From: Bacteroidota bacterium
Lineage (GTDB): Bacteria; Bacteroidota; Bacteroidia; Cytophagales; Cyclobacteriaceae
Direction: 5' to 3'
DNA: 38,310 nucleotides
NCBI GenBank assembly: GCA_003242315.1
Contig: QGUY01000005.1
Coordinates: 1 to 38,310 of the forward strand
In this document: positions 31,589-38,310 of the stretch, piece after piece
Layout: each line of letters begins with the position of its first letter
How positions within the stretch are numbered: the first letter of the stretch is position 1
Program-made: the position numbers and the translations under genes
The notes under the pieces: model-generated
What the model saw: only the letters and a program-made list of their open reading frames with translations
The model's database searches: none
What the model was told of the DNA's origin: nothing

Positions 31589-32823
31589 TGAAACTTTACA
31601 CTGACCATACCGACACGATTACCACGCCGGCAAAGACCACACCCGATACCAAAGGCGTGCGCGTGGTTGTAGGCCTCTCCGGTGGCGTCGACTCAAGTGT
31701 TGCCGCCTACCTGCTGAAGGAACAAGGCTACGACGTCGTCGGGATTTTTATGAAAAACTGGCACGACGACTCTGTTACGATCAGTAAGGAATGCCCGTGG
31801 CTGGACGACAGCAATGACGCCATGATCGTAGCCCAACACCTGGGAATCCCCTTTCAGGCTATCGATCTCAGCGAGCCATACAAGGAACGCATTGTCGACT
31901 ACATGTTCCGTGAATACCAGCGTGGACGTACACCCAATCCGGATGTCCTGTGCAACCGCGAGATCAAGTTCGATATCTTTCTTAACACCGCACTGAAACT
32001 CGGCGCACAGTTTGTCGCTACCGGTCACTATGCACGCAAGGCATCCACTATTGTGAACGGTCAGACCGTGTACCAGCTGCTCGCGGGAAAAGACGGCAAT
32101 AAGGACCAAAGCTATTTCCTCTGTCAGCTCACGCAGGAACAGCTCTCGCGTTCCTTGTTTCCACTCGGCGAATTGAGCAAGCCCGAAGTACGGGCGATCG
32201 CTGCACGCATCGGACTGATTACGGCGGGCAAGAAAGATTCGCAAGGGCTGTGCTTTATCGGTAAAGTCCACCTTCCCGAATTTCTCCAGCAACGGCTCAA
32301 GCCTAAGAAGGGTGATGTGGTGGAAATACCCGCCGACAGCGACATCTTCAAACGCAGCGATGACGGAACGCCGGAAGAATTATCACGTCCCTATGCGCTG
32401 ACACCTCAGGCAGGCAAAGTAGTTGGCGAACACAACGGCGCACATTACTATACGATCGGTCAACGACGCGGACTTAACATCGGTGGATTTCCCGAACCAC
32501 TTTTCATTATCGGGACAGACACCGACAAAAACATTGTGTATGCAGGCATGGGAGAAGACCACCCCGGTTTGTTCCGCAGAGGATTGTTCGTACGCGACAG
32601 TGATGTGCACTGGATAAGGCCAGACCACGCCCTTGCCGTCGATGAAAGTGAAAGATATCTGGCGCGCATCCGGTATCGTCAACCGCTTGAATGGTGTACG
32701 CTGTATAGGAAAGCCGAAGGTCTGTATGTGATTTTCGATGAACCTCAGCGCGGCGTCACGCCCGGACAGTTTGTGGCCTGGTATGACGGAGAGGAGTTGA
32801 TAGGATCTGGAGTTATTGATTAA
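31588..32823 (+). CDS. mnmA: tRNA-specific 2-thiouridylase
   Basis: This 411-residue enzyme adds sulfur at position 2 of U34 in Lys, Glu and Gln tRNAs. The PP-loop SGGVDSS is at 31-37, the catalytic cysteines are Cys122 (PDVLCNREIKF) and Cys222 (GLCFIGK), and ATGHYAR, GKDGNKDQSYFLCQL and YTIGQRRGL are family signatures. About 22 N-terminal residues precede the first conserved strand, so the start could be later, but the TAATG overlap with the lipoprotein gene supports the ATG at 31588. The stop is 5 bp from the convergent tamL stop. Confidence 0.97.
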   Translation: MKLYTDHTDTITTPAKTTPDTKGVRVVVGLSGGVDSSVAAYLLKEQGYDVVGIFMKNWHDDSVTISKECPWLDDSNDAMIVAQHLGIPFQAIDLSEPYKERIVDYMFREYQRGRTPNPDVLCNREIKFDIFLNTALKLGAQFVATGHYARKASTIVNGQTVYQLLAGKDGNKDQSYFLCQLTQEQLSRSLFPLGELSKPEVRAIAARIGLITAGKKDSQGLCFIGKVHLPEFLQQRLKPKKGDVVEIPADSDIFKRSDDGTPEELSRPYALTPQAGKVVGEHNGAHYYTIGQRRGLNIGGFPEPLFIIGTDTDKNIVYAGMGEDHPGLFRRGLFVRDSDVHWIRPDHALAVDESERYLARIRYRQPLEWCTLYRKAEGLYVIFDEPQRGVTPGQFVAWYDGEELIGSGVID

Positions 32824-32828
32824 GAACC

Positions 32829-35183
32829 TCAGAATGGATAACCTACAGCGATATTAAATACCAGGTTATCGTGTCTCCAGTCGCTATCTGACAATCTCAC
32901 GTCACGAATTACCCAACGCTTCCCGTCTTCGAGCCAGGGTTTTCGCAATGGTATTCCCACATCGAAGCGCAGTATGAAGAATTGAAAATCGAGGCGTAGG
33001 CCAAGACCGGTCCCGACGGCTAACTCCTGGAGGAATGTATCCCAATGGAATTCTCCTCCGGGGCGTTGGGGGTCTTCCGTCAATAGCCATATGTTGCCCG
33101 CATCGAGGAACACTGCACCCTTCAGAAAGCGTACGATGTCGAACCGGTATTCGATGTTACCTTCCACCTTGATGTCACCACGTTGGTCGATGAATTGAAT
33201 TTCTTCTGAGTTCGTTGGTGGCAGCACAGTTCCGGGTCCTATGGAACGAGCCGGAAACGCGCGGATGCTGTTGGTGCCGCCCGTTGAAAATTGTTTGACG
33301 TAGGGCAACTGACTCGAGTTGCCATAAGGGTAGCCGGCACCGGTTGCGAGACGAAAGACAAGGCGGTTCTTGCGATCAAGAGCCCAATAGTACCGGAAAT
33401 CAACATCGCCCAGCGCAAACTGTGAGAAAGGTTGCCCAAAGATCACTCCTACCGTATCCTCTGCATCCCGGCTTCCCTTTGATATCCAGTTCGCGAGATT
33501 TCCAGCCAGGTTTACATTGGCATTGAAAAAGAAATGTGAACGACGCTGCGTCCGCGAACCATACAGGATCGCACCCGGATCCTGCAACTGCGTATTGAGT
33601 TGGAATGAATAGCGCATTCCGGCGATAAACTGGTCCTGGAATGAGTTGCTGAGGTAAGGATTGTCCGCGAGAAGGTCTTCAAATTCCTGCGACTTCTGGC
33701 TTACGCGAACATAGTTAAGGTCGATAGGATACAGCTGGTGATTTTTTGTAGTAGTCTCACGCCAGCTATATCCCGCCGCCGCGTTAAAAGAGTTCAACTG
33801 AAAGTAACCGATGCGTCGTTGGAAGGTAGTGCGGAACATGAAGTTTGTATGCGGAATAAACTTCGTTGAGTAGTACGTGATCCTGATGGGGGAAATCATG
33901 CGCGGCACGGAAAGACTGGTTTCCGTAAAGAGTTCGAAGGCGGTCAGCGGTTCAGGTGCCTGCCGATTGATCTGAACTTCATACGACCCACTTACCTTGA
34001 ATTGAAACTGCTCCGCACCCCCCAGGAAGTTTCGATTCGTAAACGTTGCGCTCACACCTGGACCGACGAAGTTGTTTGACTTACTGACTCCCTGTATTTC
34101 GAGTCGTAAGGATTTCTTTAGGAGGGGCGTCAGAAAGATCGTCGCATCCAGAAGAGAATCGCCGGCCTCCCGATAACGGATGTTCACGAATTTGAACGTG
34201 CCCAATCCCATCAGGTGACTGATGGTGAAGTTATGCATGGTACGCGAATACAACTCGCCCTGTCGGAGGTTGATCACATCGGTAAGCACATGTGGCCTGA
34301 AAGCCCCCTCGGTACTTACATACCGGTAGTTTCCCACGCGTATTGTATCGCCTGAAACCGCAGCGGAATCCGATCCCGTCTCCCACACTGAGAAGTCATT
34401 AATGACGTCGACATTTCTGAGCTTATAAGGTCGTTTAGCTTTTTGCGGAACCTCCGGTGCGTATGTGAGCCTGAGATCGACCTTTCGTCCGCCAACCGTA
34501 GTATCAGCTTCGAACAGAAGATGGCGGTCGTCAAAGTAGTAGTAGCCGTAATCTTCGAGGCGCATTTCTATCCGCGAACGTTCGTCAGACAGTCTTTGAA
34601 GGTCGTATCGTTGTCCCACTCTCAGGAACGTTTCCCGCATCACCTCGGCGCTGTCGCGGAAGATGCGGTCGTGGGGAATCTCGATGTTTCGAATCCTGAA
34701 TGGCGGAAACAACTCAACATCATAGATCACATAAGCCTTCTTGCGTTTTCTTTCGACAGACGATTGAACATGCGACTCGAAGTATCCGCGGTTGAACAGG
34801 TTACCCTGCAAAATATCGGCAGTCAGTTCAGGTTTAGCATCGGACAGCAACACAGGTTCAGTACCGAATTTCTTGCGTATCCAGGCTCCCAGTCCTTTCG
34901 ACTTCTTTCCCGTCACGTAATAAATCCACACGCCCGGTCGCGACCCGAGTATCGTCCCGTTAGGCTTTGGCGTTATCATTTCCTCAAGCTCGGACTTCAA
35001 CGCTTTGCGTTTGCCGACGTTGCCATTGCGATGGAATACGATGTCGGCACCAGCATAAAAGCTTTCGCCCTCAGCGAGAAACTTGTTGGCCGTACATGAC
35101 GATAGCATGACTCCTGTAAGAATCAGGAGTATAATCGGGATCAAACACTGCCCGTTTGCTCGCCTATTTTTGTCCCGTGTCAT
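32829..35183 (-). CDS. tamL: Translocation and assembly module lipoprotein TamL (BamA/Omp85 family)
   Basis: This 784-residue protein has a lipoprotein signal peptide (about 12-30, MLSSC with Cys30), POTRA-like domains (about 40-330, for example LFNRGYFESHVQSSVERKRKKAYVIYDVELFPPFRIRNIEI) and a C-terminal 16-strand Omp85 beta-barrel containing GGTNSIRAFPARSIGPG (the conserved barrel/lid motif) and ending RHDNLVFNIAVGYPF with the terminal aromatic. In this phylum the lipidated TamA-like protein TamL pairs with TamB to insert proteins, or help move lipids, into the outer membrane. The tamB-like gene directly upstream overlaps by 20 bp. Confidence 0.92.
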   Translation of the reverse strand: MTRDKNRRANGQCLIPIILLILTGVMLSSCTANKFLAEGESFYAGADIVFHRNGNVGKRKALKSELEEMITPKPNGTILGSRPGVWIYYVTGKKSKGLGAWIRKKFGTEPVLLSDAKPELTADILQGNLFNRGYFESHVQSSVERKRKKAYVIYDVELFPPFRIRNIEIPHDRIFRDSAEVMRETFLRVGQRYDLQRLSDERSRIEMRLEDYGYYYFDDRHLLFEADTTVGGRKVDLRLTYAPEVPQKAKRPYKLRNVDVINDFSVWETGSDSAAVSGDTIRVGNYRYVSTEGAFRPHVLTDVINLRQGELYSRTMHNFTISHLMGLGTFKFVNIRYREAGDSLLDATIFLTPLLKKSLRLEIQGVSKSNNFVGPGVSATFTNRNFLGGAEQFQFKVSGSYEVQINRQAPEPLTAFELFTETSLSVPRMISPIRITYYSTKFIPHTNFMFRTTFQRRIGYFQLNSFNAAAGYSWRETTTKNHQLYPIDLNYVRVSQKSQEFEDLLADNPYLSNSFQDQFIAGMRYSFQLNTQLQDPGAILYGSRTQRRSHFFFNANVNLAGNLANWISKGSRDAEDTVGVIFGQPFSQFALGDVDFRYYWALDRKNRLVFRLATGAGYPYGNSSQLPYVKQFSTGGTNSIRAFPARSIGPGTVLPPTNSEEIQFIDQRGDIKVEGNIEYRFDIVRFLKGAVFLDAGNIWLLTEDPQRPGGEFHWDTFLQELAVGTGLGLRLDFQFFILRFDVGIPLRKPWLEDGKRWVIRDVRLSDSDWRHDNLVFNIAVGYPF

Positions 35184-38100
35184 TCGCCTTGAATAACTCT
35201 CGCAGAGAATTGTAGTCTTTAATATATATGAGTCCGACTCCTGCCTCCTTCAACTCACCGTCGATCATGTCGTAATCACTTGCGTAAAATCCATTGATTC
35301 TGAACCGTCCGTCTTCCGTCAGCTTGTATTCCAGGGCCAGGTCACCAATGTAATCGGAAGCGTTTCCCTGTCGGCTACCCCCTTCAATGTCGACATTGCC
35401 CGCAAGCTTCACCACAAGGCGGTCGTCCAGCAGGCGCTTGGATACGCCGAGCTGGAGCTGTGTATACTCGGAGGATCTTCCATCATTATATTCCGAACCG
35501 GATTGCAGATCGAACGTAAGTTCCACACCCTTGATCTGTTCGGCCATGCGATTGAGCTGGTCTGACAGCATCCTGTTAACGCTCGTTCGTGCCGCTGCGC
35601 TGAGGGTTCCCCCGCTCTGACTTTCAAACGGATTGTCGGATACAAAACGCTGGAGGATAAGCAATGCAAAGACTTGTTTGTTGAGGTCCTGTTCCCTGGT
35701 GTTGATATCCTGGATTCTGGCATAAACGCTTCCCCCGGCGGCGCCGCGTTGTTGCTCGGGCATATCCAGTCGGAAGGAAATTTCCGGTCTTAATAATTCA
35801 CCGCGAATCATGAGGTATACCTGGAATGGCAGCCGTGCACGGTAAGCCTCCATGTTGGTTCCATCTGAGGCCTGGGAGGTAAACAGATCAATTGGTGCCG
35901 CGTCGATCCGGTTCAGCGCGGTGATGTTTAGTTCAGCGTTCATGGGTTCGCCGTTCCAGACGATGGAGCTGCCCGACTCTATTTCAAATTCTCGTCTTAC
36001 AAGTTTGTAGAACGTAAATTCATATGAACCCTTCGTAAGTTCATATCGTCCGGCAAGGCTGACATTCCCTGTTTCGTCGATGTCGAGCGTTAAGGTCGCG
36101 TTACCGTTGACTCTCAGCTGATCGCCTGTCACAGGATCCATTACGATCGTAAACGTTTCTTTGTCGTTCAGTTCAACACGCGCGGTAAGTGCGATCCCCT
36201 GGAACGGCGCCCGGCTCACCAGCGTATCGAGACCTTTTTCAAGTTCAGCCATGTGTTCGGGCTTATCCCTATCGACAAAGGTGACAAGGCCTTTCGACTG
36301 CATCACACCTGCCTCGCTTTGTGGCACAATGAATGTGAAGGTGCTTTGATCACCCAGGCTAATGGTCATATCAATTTCCGGACGCTCAAGCGTACCGCCT
36401 ACGCGCGCATTGGTATTCAGCCAGACGCTACCATAGAACAGTTCGTTATCGCCTTCTTTTGTATTTAACAGCTGAAAGTTTCGCGCTACGGTCGTGAGAT
36501 TGAGGCGGTATTGTCCATTCGCGTCTCCTGTCATCCCGCCGTTGAAGGTCAGCACGTTGTTTTGCTGATCGCGAATGGTAAAGTTGTCCAGCGAGATTGT
36601 CCGATCCCGGAATCTTATCGTCTCGTTGTCGAGCCTTACAGGGATTTTTGTGTAAGCGGGCAGCGCCTCGGCGTTCTGCAATGTCAGTGATCCTCTGATG
36701 GATGGCTCGGAAGTGGAGCCGCTGATGGAAAGATCCGCTTTGAGTGTTCCTTTGAGTCCGCTTACGTATTCCGTGAGGAAGGGTTGAACGGTTGCCAGAG
36801 ATAAAGCGCTGATATTGGCATCGAGCGTCAGTTGCTGGTCAGGTCCGGACTGGACGCGACCGGCGACGTTCATGGAAAGTCCAGGCCCTTCACCTGACGC
36901 ATCAAGCACTGTCAACGTCGGTTCGGGCTGATCAACAGTCACCTTCAGGTCGCCCAAGGTTTCATTACCTGCCGCAAGATTGGAAAGCGTTATTTCGGCT
37001 TGCAGGGGACCACGCGTGGTATCGTTCAATATGTTAATGTCACCATCGAGCGTTCCTCGCATTACCGTATCAGCGAACGCTGCACTGATGAGCGTTTCAA
37101 CTCTCAGCTTTTCGAGCGATATATTCAATGCCCCCTGCTCACCGACGGGGGCGTTGATGCTAATACGTTGCTGTTCGTGAGTCAGGTCAAGATGCTGCGC
37201 GGCGAAGCCCGACCTACCAATGCGAATTACATTGTTATCCGGAACTGACCAGGCATCGTAGTTGAGAATAAGATTTTCCGGATCCAGGCTAAAGGCATAA
37301 GCGTCCTCAAGACTCCGGAAGACACCGCGAACAACGTACCGTTCCTCTGCTGCTGAATCATACAGTGCGATTCCCGTTTCGATGGAATCGCCCGCCACCG
37401 TGCCGTCGAACAGAACCGAAGGAATGCGAAGGCTTCCCGTCAGAATATCGTCTGCTGAAAATTTGTATTCAAGACTTCGCCTTCCGGAGTTGGCCGTGAG
37501 CTTGAGGTTGCGGGCAGCAAAGTCGGTATGCACCAGTTCGTTGATATCAACGACAAGATCCAGCCGTTGATCTTCGCTGTCGAACGATCCCTTGATCTCT
37601 CCTATCTCGATGCGCTCAAGATCGGGCATCAATACTTCTGTTAAAATATATGTGTTGCGTAAGTCGATGGAGAATTCGAAGTTCTGGGATTCGGTCGTCG
37701 CCGTATCGCCCTCAAGAGAATAGTAATGGCTGAAGTGGGATCGCAACACTGACGGCAAGCTGAGAAGGTCAAATGATCCTTCAAATCGCGCTTGAATGAA
37801 GTCCGAGTCGATGTTAAGCGAAGCCTTGCCCTCTTCAGTGAGTGAGGCAACGAGCAACGAGTCGACGCGATACACCCTTTCGCCGTTGTTGAATGCAGCG
37901 TCGTGAATGGCCAGGTCGCCGTTAAGGTTTTTCGGGTCAGCATTGTCCAGGTCGACGGAAAGTTTCAGAGCCACTTTCAGAGGACGGTTGAGCAGGTTGA
38001 GCGCCTGCAGATCTACCTGGCGGAGATCCAGGTCGAAGTGGTAGGCCTTCTCCTGGGAGGTGTAACTGTAGTCCAGGTCGCCCCTGAGTTCAAATGAAAG

Positions 38101-38310
38101 ATTCGGATCGTCCATTGACGCATAACCATTGAAAATGGACTGCTTCACGGAGCCGTCGATAACAAGGTCGCGATACACGTAATCGTTGAAACCAAATTCG
38201 TTGACGGTAACGCGAGCGTATGCGTCAATGTCATCCAGGGATAAGCCCGCGCCTTCCACGGTACCTCTGAGATCAACGATGCCCAGTTTATCGTTGCAAA
38301 CCATTGCACA
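35164..38310 (-). CDS. tamB: TamB-family inner-membrane/periplasmic translocation protein (N-terminus beyond window)
   Basis: The frame is open to the right edge, so the N-terminal signal anchor is missing; about 1,048 residues are visible of an expected 1,400-1,700. Long stretches of repeated beta-strand units (for example LEGDLDYSYTS-like, RFRDRTISLDNFTIRD, LNLTTVARNFQLL) form the extended beta-taco/groove typical of AsmA-like proteins. The C-terminal DUF490/TamB domain (about 600-1040) includes FTIVMDPVTGDQLRVNGNATL, RGELLRPEISFRLDMPEQQ and FALLILQRFVSDNPFESQSGG. TamB bridges inner and outer membranes and works with the tamL product encoded just downstream (20-bp overlap). Confidence 0.93.
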   Translation of the reverse strand, partial: CAMVCNDKLGIVDLRGTVEGAGLSLDDIDAYARVTVNEFGFNDYVYRDLVIDGSVKQSIFNGYASMDDPNLSFELRGDLDYSYTSQEKAYHFDLDLRQVDLQALNLLNRPLKVALKLSVDLDNADPKNLNGDLAIHDAAFNNGERVYRVDSLLVASLTEEGKASLNIDSDFIQARFEGSFDLLSLPSVLRSHFSHYYSLEGDTATTESQNFEFSIDLRNTYILTEVLMPDLERIEIGEIKGSFDSEDQRLDLVVDINELVHTDFAARNLKLTANSGRRSLEYKFSADDILTGSLRIPSVLFDGTVAGDSIETGIALYDSAAEERYVVRGVFRSLEDAYAFSLDPENLILNYDAWSVPDNNVIRIGRSGFAAQHLDLTHEQQRISINAPVGEQGALNISLEKLRVETLISAAFADTVMRGTLDGDINILNDTTRGPLQAEITLSNLAAGNETLGDLKVTVDQPEPTLTVLDASGEGPGLSMNVAGRVQSGPDQQLTLDANISALSLATVQPFLTEYVSGLKGTLKADLSISGSTSEPSIRGSLTLQNAEALPAYTKIPVRLDNETIRFRDRTISLDNFTIRDQQNNVLTFNGGMTGDANGQYRLNLTTVARNFQLLNTKEGDNELFYGSVWLNTNARVGGTLERPEIDMTISLGDQSTFTFIVPQSEAGVMQSKGLVTFVDRDKPEHMAELEKGLDTLVSRAPFQGIALTARVELNDKETFTIVMDPVTGDQLRVNGNATLTLDIDETGNVSLAGRYELTKGSYEFTFYKLVRREFEIESGSSIVWNGEPMNAELNITALNRIDAAPIDLFTSQASDGTNMEAYRARLPFQVYLMIRGELLRPEISFRLDMPEQQRGAAGGSVYARIQDINTREQDLNKQVFALLILQRFVSDNPFESQSGGTLSAAARTSVNRMLSDQLNRMAEQIKGVELTFDLQSGSEYNDGRSSEYTQLQLGVSKRLLDDRLVVKLAGNVDIEGGSRQGNASDYIGDLALEYKLTEDGRFRINGFYASDYDMIDGELKEAGVGLIYIKDYNSLRELFKANDTGQK

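Overview
The window reads as a chromosomal segment of a Bacteroidota bacterium, most likely of the order Cytophagales. The reasons are a SusC/RagA-type TonB-dependent receptor, a two-component kinase with a periplasmic beta-propeller and Y_Y_Y domain, a TamB/TamL pair (TamL being the lipoprotein form of the BamA family found in this phylum), a DUF4905-like protein, a Bacteroidota-style division and cell-wall (dcw) cluster without murF or ddl, and promoters of the TTG-N17-19-TAnnTTTG type. Base composition is close to balanced and no tRNA, rRNA, IS element, CRISPR array or prophage was seen. Species cannot be named from this sequence alone.

Region 1 (1-7.0 kb, minus strand): a sensor kinase and a NarL-type response regulator overlap by 17 bp and end at a strong intrinsic terminator. 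Beyond that lies a SusC-like receptor gene that runs off the left edge; its SusD partner would be outside the window. Region 2 (7.0-13.9 kb): an ECF sigma factor with a clear promoter is coupled to a small membrane protein. A minus-strand pair (DUF4905-like protein, then a triple-LysM/RlpA-like protein) follows, then a plus-strand trio joined by ATGA overlaps (NfeD-family protease, KdsB, flavin reductase). A minus-strand alpha/beta hydrolase and a small lipoprotein close the region.

Region 3 (14.0-30.1 kb, minus strand): the dcw operon mraZ-rsmH-ftsL-ftsI/pbp-murE-mraY-murD-[small helical protein]-ftsW-murG-murC-ftsQ-ftsA-ftsZ. It makes peptidoglycan precursors from UDP-MurNAc to lipid II (murC, murD, murE, mraY, murG) and builds the divisome (ftsZ, ftsA, ftsQ, ftsL, ftsW, ftsI). 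Its promoter carries three exact 10-bp MraZ boxes, and the middle box supplies the -33 TTG. The unexpected member is a roughly 95-107 residue all-helical protein, resembling the S23/Avd four-helix-bundle family, placed between murD and ftsW. The operon ends in a roughly 210-nt palindrome-rich 3' region and a terminator.

Region 4 (30.3-38.3 kb): a TlpA-like thioredoxin lipoprotein is translationally coupled to mnmA (tRNA 2-thiouridylase) on the plus strand. Convergent to it is a tamB-tamL pair on the minus strand, with tamB running off the right edge. Many genes are joined by short overlaps, and convergent pairs are separated by 0-5 bp or overlap, so the segment is compact.
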